This document shows, one piece after another, positions 1-12,024 of a stretch of DNA of 64,000 nt. Location: assembly GCA_021018815.1 (NCBI GenBank), contig JAITYX010000009.1, positions 9,426,501 through 9,490,500 on the forward strand. The letters are read 5' to 3'. Each line of letters opens with the position of its first letter. Positions within the stretch are counted from its first letter, which is position 1. The notes beneath the pieces are model-generated. The model did no database searches and was not told the DNA's origin. It worked only from the letters and a program-made list of their open reading frames with translations. The translations under genes and the position numbers were made by a program. The stretch is from Talinum fruticosum (Eukaryota > Streptophyta > Magnoliopsida > Caryophyllales > Talinaceae).

Positions 1-152
1 GTTTCTCTTCTTCCCCCTCCCCTCTCGCCTCCCCATTTTGGAATTGATTCAGATTGGTATTCTTTTTGTATAACTAAAATGTTATGATGAACTAAAGATG
101 GTAGTTTTTATGATGCATCAATAATGTTGATTTTGACATGAACATAATTTAT
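1..152. other. Unassigned left flank
   Basis: This short stretch lies outside the CACTA terminus at 153. It begins with a pyrimidine-rich run and becomes AT-rich. No reading frame or repeat match to the rest of the window is visible. Confidence 0.3.
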
Positions 153-455
153 CACTACTACAAGAACCATTTTTAACTATGATTAAAAATGACCTTTAAC
201 GACGGCTAACTAGCGTCATGTATGTGGTCGTCATTGTACGTAACATCGTTGATTACGGTTCAATAAACGTAGTAAAAGATAACCTATGACAACGGTTATG
301 ATGTAAAAACTGTCATCATAGGTGATTATCCGACGACCGTTTTCCGTAAAGAACTGTTGTCATATATTTAAATATGCCAACGGTTCTTACATTAGAATCG
401 TCGTCATAGGTTATATGACGATGATTCTAGTGTAAGAACCATCGTCATAGGTCTA
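153..455. repeat. CACTA terminal and subterminal repeats
   Basis: After the CACTA terminus there are repeated copies, in both orientations, of a motif like CCTATGACGACGGTTCTTA (for example near 282-330, 390-415 and 437-455). In this superfamily such motifs are binding sites for the accessory transposon protein. The first 130 bp closely resemble the reverse complement of 43575-43705. Confidence 0.8.
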
Positions 456-792
456 TACTATTTTTAATAGGTTTTTTTAGTTTTTTCCGTCCCCTGTACA
501 AATACACTCCGAAATACATCACAACTTACACAGGAACAAACCAACAGCCTCAATTTTCTAGTGTAATACAAAAATTTCCAACTTACTACAGCCACAACAA
601 AGTTCCATCTCGAAGAAGTTCGCAACATAGTTCCATATTTCACATTTAAGTTCAAGCAAAGAATATATTACAATGATGTGAACGTAGTAATACAAAGAGT
701 ACTCTTCTTTAAGTATTTAATGTGAAAAAGTTCATCTCTGCTCTTGAATCTTTGTGGCATTAACTCGATTTCAATGTTTTTGCCCTAAAAAA

Positions 793-1017
793 ATCTCTAT
801 TTTCCTGATAAAGTGTTGCTTTTGTAGTAGATTAAGTTATGTGATTGTCTATATGACGATATTGCTTGCTTGGAGTTGTTGCAGAGGTAGCCTAGACAAC
901 ATACATCATATTTGCAGTCTACACTACCTCTACATAAATTCCAAGCAAGTAATATGGTCATAAAGACAATCACATAACTCAATCTACTAAAAAGCATCAC
1001 TTTAGGCAAATAGAGAT
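793..1017. repeat. Long imperfect foldback inside the CACTA element
   Basis: Positions 793-897 pair with 917-1017 as an inverted repeat of about 100 nt per arm, with only about a dozen mismatches and a few small gaps by eye. The loop, 898-916, is about 19 nt. As a result both strands encode nearly the same short peptide, which is a symmetry effect and not evidence of a gene. It could be a foldback MITE or a hairpin-RNA source. Confidence 0.8.
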
Positions 1018-1184
1018 GAACCTTTGGTATAAATATTCAAATCATTTAAACCACAAAGTTTCAAGAGAAAGAGGTGGACTTTTTGACACAAGTACTAAAA
1101 AGCAATACACAAATAGGACATCTCACCAGCAATCTTTATCTCCTTACTCATTGTTCCAAAGTTATGCTCCTCATGTATCGCTTC

Positions 1185-1605
1185 GCTTGGAGTTTGTGCA
1201 GGGGGTAGACTGGATAACAAGCAACTTAATAACTATGGATAACATTAAGTGGGAGTAGAGATTAGCAAACAAAATTGAGAAAAGTGTTAAGTAACAATTA
1301 TCTACGAGAAACTTTACCTAAAAGGCTTGGTCCTTTTGATACTTATCGAATGAGGATCTTCTACCCTTCCATTAGAGAGCTTATTCCTTATTTTTCGTCT
1401 TGGAGTTCGTGCAAGGGTAGAGATTCTACAACATAAAAACTGAGGAAAACATTAAGTGGGAGTTGAGATTAGTAACCAAAACTGAGAAAAGTGTTATAAG
1501 AAACAATTATTCACAAGAAACATTACTCGAATGATGGCCCTCATCGAATGATGATCTTTTACCCTTCTAATTGGACAACTTAGTCCTTATTTTGATCCTT
1601 ATAGA
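1185..1605. repeat. Diverged tandem duplication in CACTA non-coding region
   Basis: About 1185-1393 is repeated at about 1397-1600. Shared landmarks are CTTGGAGTT..TGCA..GGTAGA, AACATTAAGTGGGAGT and GAGAAAAGTGTTA. The same CTTGGAGTT core also occurs in the left arm of the foldback at 871-893. No coding role is visible. The remaining sequence from 456 to 1820 has only short chance frames. Confidence 0.6.
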
Positions 1606-1821
1606 ACAAAATCATCTGTTTACATGAATACTACTACAAGTCAAAAATAATGAAAAGCAAGATGCAGTTTCTAAAACAAGCAACAATATTGCATATCATC
1701 CGAAATAAATTAATGTTCTCACCGAGTTCATATAATTATATGGTTATGCCTTTTTTCGCCTTCCTTTAGACTTATCTTCAATATATATGCCCTCTTGATA
1801 GTCAACCCTTAAATATAATTC

Positions 1822-4752
1822 TTAAAAATTGGGATCCTCATTTTCGACAGGCATTCCCAATAAGAAGGGTGGAGTCTCCTCAACAAACTCACACACATCT
1901 TTACCATCCCAACCAGCAACATGCCTCTTCCCTTGAAGAACAATAGACCACTTATGATTAGTCGGGTCCTCAACGTAGAACACTTGTCTTGCTTGGGACG
2001 CCATAACGAATTGATCCCCGTTAGGCCCTTCCGTTGTGAGATCGACTATCGTGAATCCCATCTTATCAACTCGGACACTATTGTTATTGTCAACCCATTT
2101 GTACCGAAAACGGGTTCACGAAAGTTAACATAGTCTAGCTCCCATATCTCCTCAATGACATTGTAATATGACATTTTAGCTACAACGGGATTTTTTCCTT
2201 AGGGCTTGAAACATGAAGTGCATGAGCCTCTAATGTAAACCCAAGTATTTTGCGAGTTACTCCTATTGTCTTGGCTCTTTCGTAGAAAGAGTATCCATCG
2301 ATGTCATACCCACGGTAAGAAATGAGTGCCAACCGTGGCCCTCTCGGCCAAGCTGACTAATGTTGGCGAGATATGTTCTCGTGATTCTTCCAATTGGCTA
2401 GTCATCACTATATCTCCGAACTATAACAAATGTGCGATTACGATGGGTCAGTACCCACGTCTCATTTTTTCCTCAATATTGTCTCCTTATGAGGGATTTG
2501 TGCTCATTAATGAAAGGCTGCATTTCATCATTGTTTTGTAGAATATAAAGATGTGCTTGATCCCTCACATCCCGATTGATTGTTAGAACTGTTGGCCCCA
2601 GCTTCCCCGCCCACCGATCTTCCCCATAAATCGATGTTTTGGAATACCAACTTCTTCCATTTGGGGATAGTATTCACAACAAAACTTGACACACTCCTCA
2701 GATTTGTGTGCCTCAACAATACACGCTTCCAGTCGGTACCGATTTCTAATGTACCCTTTGAGAATTTTCAGGAAACGTTCAAAAGGGTACATCCATCGAT
2801 AAAATATCGGGCCATAGAATCGAACTTCTCTCACCAAATGGACAACTAGGTTCACCATGATATCAAAAAAAAAAAAAGGTGGGAAGTACATCTCAAGTTG
2901 GCATAATATAATGACTACGTTGTACTCAAGATCATCCAATTTCTCCAAATCAACGACTTTGCTACATATGCCATTGAATAAGAAGCAAAGTCTTGTGATC
3001 GCCTGTCCGACATGTTTCGGTATCACGACTCGGATAAAAATTAGTCGGCACCGATTTATAACGCACCCTTTGAGAATTTTCATGAAACATTCAAAAGGGG
3101 TACATCCATCGATAAAAATCGGGCCACGTAATCGAACTTCTCTCACCAAATGGACAACTAGGTGCACCATGATATCAAAAAAGGGGGAAGTACATCTCAA
3201 GTTGGCATAATATAACGATCACACCGCACTCAAGATCATCCAATTTCTCCAAATCAACGACTTTGCTGCATATGCCATTGAAGAAGAAGCAAAGTTTTGT
3301 GATCGCTTGTCTAACATGTTTATGCATCACAACTCGGATAGCAACCGGCAGTATTTGTTGTATCAAAGCATGGCAATCGTGAGATTTAATATCGATTAGT
3401 CTATAATCGGACATCGAAACGAGTCTACTTATGTTTGAGGAATATCCCCGTGGCACATTGAATTTTTGAAGGTCTCACACAAAAGTTGTTTTTCCCTTCT
3501 ACTCAATGTGTAACATGCCGGAGGTGAACATGTTCTCTTCCCCTTTAGTTATGATGCTAATTCCTCCTGTATTCCCATTTCACACATATTGAGTCATGCT
3601 TTCTCTCCATCATTGGTCTTCCCGGTATGTTCGGAAGAGTGCCAATGAGACTTTCACGGATGTTTTTCTCTATCCGCATTACATCAAGACTATGTCTCAC
3701 ATACAACTCTTTCCAATATGGAAGATCAAAAATATTGATTCCACACACTATTTTCGGATTGACATCGATATGGCTTGTCGAACTCCACATCAAGATCCTT
3801 CAGTTGCTCATATATTTGATGTCCTGTTAATGGAGTTGGAGCAGATTCCATCTCGATTTTACCATTGAAAGCCTTCTATTTCTTACGATATTGATGGGAA
3901 AAAGGAAGAAACTTTAGGTGTCCGAGATAGGTCGTCCATTTTTGTGCTTAAGTTGATAGGAGCAAGTACTCTTTACACAAATAGGGCATGCCTTGTGGCC
4001 TTTGACGGTGTATTCGGACAAGTTTTCATACGCGGGAAGCCATTGATTGTGGTGAAGATCATAGCTCGCAACATAAATTGTTGTTCACGGTATGCATCGT
4101 AAACTAAAACACCTTCATTCCACAAAAGCTTGAAATCTTCAACAAGAGGTGCCAAGTACACATCTATATATTTTCCCTACTGTTTAGGCCCAAAAATGAG
4201 CATTGGCAACATAATGTACTTACGCTTCATACACAACGACAACGGTAGGTTGTAGATAACCAAAAGAACGGGCCAACTTTTATGCTTGCTTTTGAGGTCA
4301 CCGTGGGGGTTTATTCAGTCCGTACAAAGACCCGGACGTAGATTCCATGCTTCCCTACCAAATTCGGGAACATTGAATCGATCTTCTTCCATTGAGAAGA
4401 ATCGGCAGGGTAACGTAGCTTATTATCACAAACTCTTCCATCGGCATGCCACGTTAAGTTCTTGGCATTAGTTGCACTTGAAAACAAGTGCGTAAACCTC
4501 GAGATTATCGATAAGTACCACAACACCTTTACCGGAGGTCCCTCAAAACTCTCTCCATCGATGTATTTAATTTTGTATCAAGGTACACCACACTTAGGAC
4601 ATTTGTGTCTATGTACATGTTTTTTTTATAATATGCAATTGTTCGGGCAAGCATGTATCTTCTTATAGCGCATGCCCATAGGACACAACATCCGCTTCCC
4701 CTCATATGTACGGCTGGGAAGGACACTCGCCTTGTGGGAGTATATCATTGAG
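1822..4752 (-). pseudogene. CACTA TNP2 transposase, decayed
   Basis: Read on the minus strand from 4752 to 1822, the fragments appear in the order expected for plant TNP2 proteins. The Transposase_21 part comes first: PMGMRYKKIHACPNNCIL near 4690-4630, AKNLTWHADGRVCDNKLRYP near 4465-4405, YLAPLVEDFKLLWNEGV near 4160-4105, and LPYWKELYVRHSLDVM near 3730-3680. A DUF4218-type region follows (3456-2583: QAITKLCFFFNGICSKVVD, LCQLEMYFP, HLVREVR). Last is a DUF4216-type end (2061-1822: ASQARQVFYVEDP). Several frameshifts and stops separate the pieces, and the N-terminus is lost at the Copia junction. It would have catalysed excision and insertion of the element; it cannot do so now. Confidence 0.88.
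2731..3354 (-). repeat. 312-bp tandem duplication within the TNP2 DUF4218 region
   Basis: Segment 2731-3042 is repeated as 3043-3354. Both copies contain the coding sequence for LCQLEMYFP, HLVREVR and the preceding Cys-rich helix, so the domain is duplicated in frame order. Differences are scattered, including a longer A-run at 2867-2878 in the first copy. Intact family members have a single copy. Confidence 0.85.
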
Positions 4753-5700
4753 TGAAGACTCGGACTTTGCATGTATAACATTCTGAGTACTATCAAGGAA
4801 TCAAGTACAAACTTCATCTATTATAAGTTTTGATTACAAGTCATTCTAAGTACTCGTAGAAACTTTTCCGAGTGATACATAACCTTCTCTGAGTGTTACG
4901 TAAACTATTGCATATGTTTTCATTTGATTCCGATCGACTCGGAAAGCATACTTGCTCATCATTTCACACTTATAGTTCTGAGTCATTCGGACAATACTTA
5001 GACTTATCGCATGTTCAAACATTCGCTCTAACACGTTTAAACTTAGGTCCGACTTCATATTCCAAGTTCAAGTGAATTACAACGTTAAGTCATTCCTTTA
5101 AGTCAGCTTGTTTTGTTTGAACTATATTTGCTTAGATCAAGTACTCTTACTCCGATATTCTTTATCTAACTTGATCTTTCTACAACCTAACTTAGATGGA
5201 GTTTGAGTGTAATGGATATTAAACTTAGAGAATTTCACTCTTCCAGGACTCGGATAATTATGCACTTAATTATCTTAATTAAATTATTATCTTTGTCTAA
5301 TCTTGGACCAAAGTATTTTATACTTTGAGAACCAAAATTGATTTACTTTTGTAGGTTATCTAAATGAGGTTATCCTATTTTTGAATTATAAAAGTAACTG
5401 GCTTCAAGATATTAAATCACCAGCGAGACAAAGCTTTTTCTACTTCTAACCAAGGCCCGGACACTTTTGTCGGTGTTGTTTGTTTCCAAAACTAGAAATC
5501 TTCAACGCTATACTCAACGGTGGTTTCCACCATACTTTTCGGACACCACTAGTGGATTGGGACATCCTAAGGAGTCAAGAACCATTGCACAACATTCACA
5601 TCCCAACGAATCTTTTATGAGCCACTCATAAGAACCGTTAAAACGGTCTCGGAGGACTTCTAATCGAAGATAGTCACAACGGGCTAATCCGCTTGGTCAT

Positions 5701-5709
5701 CTATAAATA
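5701..5709 (+). promoter_or_regulatory. TATA box in Copia 5' LTR
   Basis: CTATAAATA lies at the same place in the family LTRs (12942-12950 and, reversed, 42146-42154), following GGTCAT. It is a good match to the plant TATA consensus and would mark transcription start about 30 bp downstream. Confidence 0.6.
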
Positions 5710-5806
5710 AAAGCCAACTCTCAAGACATGAAAATTACTAAATCATTGTCAATACACATACTTAAACAAAAGTCTTTGTATTCGTATTCAATCTTGTACT
5801 TACAAC

Positions 5807-7912
5807 CGTAATGCCCCAAACCCATAATCACTAGTTTAGGCTAAACAACTCGCTAACCGAGTGATTAGCACAGATGAAAAGAAGGTCGGGGACATTACCG
5901 CCGCCCTTACCGGAGGAAAAGGAAAGGCTCTATAAGTATTTTACCCAAGGTCAAACCTTGCTAGGAAACTACAACTTATGCAACAAATACATGTTAAACC
6001 CGATACGAACTCAAGGACACTTGACCACTAATACCCCAACTTGCCATCTGCGAGCTTCTAAGTCCTGGACAGGCCTTTGCTTCAAACCTTCAACATCTTT
6101 ACCTAAAACAAAACAGGAAAATATTTTTGAAACGTGAGCCGAAGCTCAATACGTCCATTATCATGCTGCAAAATAAATGCTATGAAATAGTTGAGTTGAG
6201 CGCATGCATTTCAATTCATTTGTAAATGAGGGAGAGTGAACAATGTAAAATTGTTGCTAATTAATTATCCGAATCGATCCCTTTACGATCATCGGGTTTC
6301 CCTAAACACATGTGCACACACCTAGACCGATCGGATAGTCCGATTGAAGGCGGTTAACGATTACGGTGTTACCAACCTGAATATTGGGTGTACCAAATAA
6401 TGACACTTGATGGGCGGGTCCATATTAATGATAGCAAATATTATTTGCAAATAATTCTTTATCGTTGTTAACGTCGACCTTATCTCGGCCTTGATTTATA
6501 AATAAAACATTGAAGGGCACGATCAATGAATGTACCTTGAGCTGATGTTCCTCCTTCTTTTCTTTTTGGGCAGGACCCGGATGAATGCACGACGCCGACG
6601 CTTGATGACCTTAAGTAAGGATATAAGAGTTTTATTAATAAACTGAATTTTTATTTCTTATTCATTTTATAAATCACTTCAAAAATACTTGAAATGAAAG
6701 TTAACAAAGTTAGCTTTTACTAAAGAATACTATTATATCTTTAATCCGTATATGATTTATTTATCTTATTTTATACAATGCATGCCTAAATAAATATATA
6801 GCAACCTTGAAAATATACATGGCTTTCTTTTTAACTACATACATAATTATATATACCCTTTTATATATATTTCACCTCAATATACATAGTTTTATCTTAA
6901 ATAAATAGTATTAAGGTTAACTCTAATCTATAAGGTTTAGTTATTTCCCTTTTTTATAAGATATATAGATAAATATGTGTATATGTTAACATCGGATATT
7001 ATCTCCTCCTCCTTTACCAAAATTCTATTAATAAGCAATATTGATAATAATTGGTTTACAATTAAGAAAAGGTTTACTTTTAATTACTGTTATTAGTTAT
7101 TTCATTAGGCAAACACCTTTATCCATTCTTTTATGAACTTATTTTCTAACCTTATTTTGTTTTATAAGGGAATAATTAATTTCCCGAATGTGTTAATCTC
7201 CCATATTACTTCGACTTCCCATACCCTTTCAGTACTTTAAAACATCCTCAATTTTTTTCTCCTAATCTCACCATTAGGTCAAATGGTCATCTGAATTAGT
7301 CCAACATACTTTCTAACTCACATTATGCATGACTGTCTTTTATGAAGAAATTTGTCCACAATCTGTCTTCGGCTTCAGTATGTCCAAACAACATCAATTG
7401 TCATCAATCTTCCTAAACTCCATGAATCAATCATATGCATACCATAATCAATTTTTAATCTCCAAACAGGAAAAGAATAACTAATTACAATTTAAATACT
7501 TAAATCAAAGAGAACTAAATCTGGAAATTTATCCTAAGAAATTAAATTAATAGAACTGAATCCTAAGAAATCTTGCTCATTAAGCTTATTCTAATATAGG
7601 AATTTTATTTTTAATAATAGTAAGTTTACAAAAATTATAATAATTTCGTTTGTTTAGGGATTTTTAGAACTCAAAATAAATTAGCTAAATAATAATGTTA
7701 ATTATCTTATGAGTCATTAAAATTTATAAAATATGTTCGTGCGTCGTCGTTGTCATCATCCGGTTCCTGCACTTTAAACAACACCGACATATATATATAA
7801 ATATATATACACATGTGTAATATGAAAATATTTGGAAATTTGAAATGCACGCGCTCAAGCTAATCTTGAATCTATTTAAAGTTAATTATTTTCTTAGGGA
7901 CGGGTTGTTACA
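5807..7912 (-). mobile_element. Gypsy solo LTR (2106 bp) in the Copia LTR
   Basis: The plus strand begins CGTAATGCCCCAAACCC and ends GGGTTGTTACA, the same ends as the minus-strand Gypsy LTRs at 15865-18629 and 21480-21982. The 5-bp target duplication ACAAC is perfect (5802-5806 and 7913-7917), and the flanks join into the uninterrupted sequence seen at 13031-13040. No internal region is present, so it is a solo LTR left by LTR-LTR recombination. Its middle (6640-7740) is AT-rich and lacks the GC-rich island found at 17290-17835. Confidence 0.9.
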
Positions 7913-8441
7913 ACAACTCCAACTCGTACTTAACATCTTTCCGAGTTGTAAGGTCTTGTAATCGCTACAAATTCTCCTTCTTACTTTCGAGTAAGGTCCC
8001 TTGACTGAGTCGTAAGGGTTAACTCAGCTCGATTGTCCCTAGCTATAAAGGCTAGCTCGGTTTGGAACTACTAGACCGGATAAGGGATAGTTATAAAGGT
8101 TACCTCGGTTTGGAACTACTAGATCGGATAAGGGAACTTCGAGTCTAGGAAAATCTTGTAAGGAATTGTTTATTGGAGCAATTCGGTGAAGTCTTTCTAC
8201 TGTATTTTTAGATTCAAAATAGTGGATTTGACTTAGTGCTTGGATTAACACCGGCCGTGGTTTTGTACCCCAAGAGGGTTTCCATGTAATTTCGAGTTAA
8301 CACTTTTCCGAGGCCAATCTAGAGTCGGACAGTCTCAAAGTCTGTTTTAGAATTTAATCTTCCATTTATTGATTAAATTTCCTCATCACCCTATTCACCC
8401 CCTTTAGGGTGACTAAGTCTCTCCAAGAGCAAACCTTCAAT

Positions 8442-8453
8442 TGGTATCGAGCC
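8442..8453 (+). other. Copia primer-binding site
   Basis: TGGTATCGAGCC lies two bases after the LTR end. It differs by one base from the usual initiator-Met tRNA complement TGGTATCAGAGC region of plant LTR elements. The same 12 bases occur as the reversed PBS at 41477-41488 and 21464-21475. Confidence 0.8.
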
Positions 8454-8498
8454 TAGCCTTTTAGAAAGGATCTAACCATCCAAAGGTTTAAAGATCAA

Positions 8499-10250
8499 AT
8501 GGCTCGGAACAATGGAGAGTTCGATGAAGGAAGATCTTCTAGTAGACCACCAAAGTTTAAAGGATCAAACTTCGTACAGTAGAAGAAGCTCATGCAATGT
8601 TTTCTACTCGGATCACGATGAAGATGTATGGAACATCATACGAGAAGGCAACTACATTCCAATGAAGATGGAGGAAACAAGACTCGTGCCTAAGGCAAAG
8701 ATTGAGTACACCACTAAAGAGGCGAAAAGTTCAAAAAGAGCTTTAAAGCAATGAACATTCCGATGTGCGCCATCGGCTTAGAAGAATACAACGAGTGTCG
8801 GCTTGTGACGCGACACAGCAAAAGAAGTGTGGGACACTCTTGTCAACACTTATAAAGGCACCAGCGAAGTCGAGATAAGCGAAGATAAGCCAATATCTTC
8901 ACAAATACTAGTTGTTCAAGATAGAGCCGGAAGAAAACATCACTTAGATGTTTATCCGCTTCACCGAGATTACTAATAATCTCAAATCTCTGGGTAGAAA
9001 TATTTCTCATGAGGAAATGTGCAGAAATATACTCGAAGTCTACCCAAGAGAAGATGGGGTTCGAAGGTGACAACTATCGAGGAAGCTCGAACCTCTCTCT
9101 ATTAAAGCCGGACGAACTCATTGGGAAGCTACTCACCCATGAGATCCATCCGGAAGAAGAAGACACTGAGGTCAGCACTAAGAAGAATATTGCACTCGAA
9201 GGCCTCAAAAGCAAAGAAGAAAATCCGAGTTCATCGGACTTAGAAGAAGATCCCATGGCGAGTTATCGCTAGAGGCTTCAAAAGAATGATGAAGCACAAG
9301 AGATGGGAAAAACGGCCAACGAAGAGTTCTACAAGAAAGATAAGAAGGATAGAAAAGGTAAACACTCTTCCCCTTCAAAGTTATCTTTAACTAAGAACTC
9401 GGCTGTTTTGAATGTGGCAGCAAAGAAAACATAGTCAAAGACTGTCCAAGGAGAAAGAGGGACAGAAAGAAGAAGAAGGCTATCATGGCCACATGGAGTG
9501 ATAAAGATTCATCGGAAGAAGATGAAGACTCGGATGAATCAAAGTGTCCGATGGCACTATCGGACTCGAAGCTCAATCCGAGTCGGACTCGGATCACTCG
9601 GACAATGAGGAAACGAATCCTCGGGAGGTAATTGAATATTTTCTCAAGTTTTCCAAAGTTGATTTAGCTAATTATATTTATACTTTGGAAGAGAAGTCCA
9701 ATTCGATTCTTCTTAGTTTAAAGAACAACTTGAGTCTATCACTTCTAAGAGCATTTCTTTGAAAAATGAATTAGAAAAACTCGGACTTACTCTAAGAGAA
9801 CTCAAGACTAGTGCTCAAACTAATTAGACTGAGTCCGAGTCACTCAGAAGAGAAAATAATCATCTGAACGAAAAGCTCAATGAGTCTCAAGAACTAATTA
9901 GACATGCTCTTAGGGTCTCAATATGTCTCCTTCGAAAAGAAGGACTTGGTTTTAACAAGGAGGAGGAATCTAATTCCTACTTAGAGCTTTTCAAAAATGA
10001 TTCCAGAATTGTGAAGTTTAGGAAGGCAGAGCATGGTCCCATTCATAAGAATGTAAAGAGGACTGAGCCCAGCACCAGCCTACAGGAGAAAACCTTCTCC
10101 ACCCGTTTATAAAAGAAAAGATTTTAAAAAGAAAGAGACACAGTACACGCTTTCTAAAAGGAAGACTCGAATTAGACCAAACCTAAAGTTATTCAAATAT
10201 GGGTTCCCAAGAGTCTTCTTCCTCGAAAAGGACCACCGTAAAGGGAGTTA
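8499..10250 (+). pseudogene. Copia gag (capsid) pseudogene
   Basis: A start codon at 8499 follows the PBS by 46 bp and opens MARNNGEFDEGRSS, then KFKGSNF. The minus-strand family copy at 41432 starts the same way and keeps WKKLMECFLMDHDEEVWEII, the capsid N-terminal signature. A CCHC-like zinc knuckle follows near 9405-9450 (CFECGSKENIVKDCP; the expected His is Asn), then a Lys-rich and an Asp/Glu/Ser-rich tract. There are several frameshifts and stops, for example soon after the first 25 codons. Gag would package the element RNA; this copy could not make a full protein. Confidence 0.75.
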
Positions 10251-10330
10251 CTCGGGTTCGTTAGAGGAAATGAGAAATGGTAGTTTGTTTATGACTTGCA
10301 GGTGGCTTAGAAAAGAACAAAAGGGCATCG

Positions 10331-11632
10331 GTACTGGACGGTGGATGCTCACGCCACATGTCAAAAATTCAAGACTCTTTTCCGAGTTAGAAGATTACAA
10401 GGGAGGCAAAGTCACATTTGGAGATGAGAGCAAAGGCAAGATAATTGGGATAGACAAGATTGGAAAAGAAGACAATTTGGTCGACTTAGTCTACCTTGTC
10501 AAGGGATTTAAGTACAATCTACTTAGCATCTCTCAATTGTGTGACAAAGGTCAAGAGGTAAGATTCACTCGCACCAACTGTTATATTTCCGATGAAACTA
10601 CCAAGGAGACTAAGCTCTCGAGAAAGAGATCGAGTAACACCTACACTATTCCTCTTTCGACCCTAGTTAGAATTTATCTTGTTTAAAAGCTTCTCTACAT
10701 GATGACTCTTGGACATGGCATCGTATACTAGGTCATGTTAGTATGCACACCATTAAGAAGCTTGCATCTCATGGTTTAGTCGGAGGATTGCCTAACTGTG
10801 CATTTAAGAAAGATAAAATTTGTGAAGCATGCACAAAAGGGAAACAAGTAAGATCATCTTTCAAATCTCTTAAAACTGTTTCCACATCCAAAGTGCTTGA
10901 AATGTTGCATATGGACTTATGTGGTGAAATCCCTGTCAACAGTCTCGAAGGTAAATCATATGTGCTTGTGATTGTTGATGACTACTCACGATTTACCCGG
11001 GTTTGTTTTCTTAAGCACAAAAATGAAGCATTCAAAGAGTTCAAGCAAGCTCTACGAAAAATTCAAGTTGAGTCTCGGACTCGGATCAAAAGAATTCAAA
11101 CCGACCATAGAAGGGAGTTCGACTACCGAGAATTTGCGAGAATTCTATGATAAGAATGGTATCTCCCATAACTTCTCAGCACCAAGAACTCCTCAACAAA
11201 ATGGATTAGTGGAGAGAAAGAACCGAACTCTTGAAGAAATAAGAAGGACAATGATTATTGAATATGATCTACCTTACTATTTCCGGGTTGAGGCGGTTAA
11301 CACATCAAACTACACACTCGAATAGATGCCTCATCGGACCCACCCTAAAGAAAACTCCATACGAGCTCCACAAAGGGAAGAAACCCAACATTTCATACTT
11401 CAAACCCTTTGGATGCAAGTGTTATGTTCATAACAATGGTAAAGATCACTCGACCAAGTTCGATGCTCGGTCGGATGAAGGTATTTTTCTTGGTTACTTA
11501 TCTTATAGTAAAGCATATCACATTTTCAATAAAAGAACTAACAAAGTGGAAGAAAGCATCCACGTTATTTTTGATGAGATTGAACAGGGAAAACCAAGTG
11601 AGTCAACGTTCTTAGATCCGAAGCTCAGCTGA
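10331..11632 (+). pseudogene. Copia protease-integrase pseudogene
   Basis: The protease active-site region reads LDGGCSRHM near 10334-10360, so the expected Asp-Ser-Gly is Asp-Gly-Gly; it is also out of frame with the following open stretch (10380-10686). That stretch includes GFKYNLLSISQLCDKG, typical of the protease-integrase link. A WHRxLGH zinc-binding motif (10715-10740) and CEACTKGKQ follow. The integrase core has HMDLCGE (first Asp), IQTDHRREF (second Asp) and GLVERKNRT (Glu), in two different frames with a frameshift near 11110-11150. A stop at about 11324 precedes the C-terminal segment with FGCKCYVHNN and IFLGYLSYSKAY. The catalytic triad is recognisable but the protein is broken. 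Confidence 0.85.
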
Positions 11633-12024
11633 GATGATGATCTTAGTGAAGATAAGCTTAGAAAAAGTCAAGGAAAGGTCACTCGAATGAGGTAACTCGG
11701 AACAATCGACTCAGAATGAAACGACTCTAGAGCTAACTTAGAATGTTGAAGGCCAATCAGATGAGCAAGCTCACTCTTAACGGACTTCGAAGATTAACCA
11801 GTTCAACCTATAAATTTGGTGAACCGAGAGAACAGGTAGAGCATTCAAATATACTTCAAACCACCCACTCGAAAACATCTTATCTAATATCAACAAGTGT
11901 GGTAAGAACTCGTTTCTCTCAATAAAATCTATGTGCGTTCACTGCATTCATATCATTAACCGAACGTAGAAATGCACTAGAGGCCCTAAATGAACCTAAA
12001 TGGGTAGAGGCCATGCAAGAGGAA

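Larger units (their letters stand above)
153..4752 (-). mobile_element. CACTA (En/Spm) DNA transposon, 3' part
   Basis: The left end begins CACTACTACAAGAACC, the typical CACTA terminus, followed by about 300 bp of inverted subterminal motifs. A decayed TNP2 transposase lies on the minus strand, so 153 is the 3' end of the element. Known family: CACTA elements move by cut-and-paste using the TNP2 (Transposase_21) protein. The element stops at 4752, where a Copia LTR begins inside the transposase sequence; the 5' part is not adjacent. The bases before the terminus are TAT. A related terminus in the opposite orientation ends at 43705, but its flank (CCA) does not match a 3-bp target duplication, so the two ends cannot be assigned to one element with confidence. 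Confidence 0.85.
4753..8439 (+). repeat. Copia 5' LTR with nested solo LTR
   Basis: It begins TGAAGACTCGGA and ends CAAACCTTCA, giving the inverted ends TGAAG...CTTCA. Without the nested 2.1-kb solo LTR and its duplicated target it is about 1.58 kb, matching the other family LTRs at 12025-13575 (1551 bp) and 41491-43054 (1564 bp). Confidence 0.9.

Noticed and set aside
754..1009. Two similar peptides on opposite strands
   Set aside because: Explained fully by the inverted repeat at 793-1017; no protein family match.
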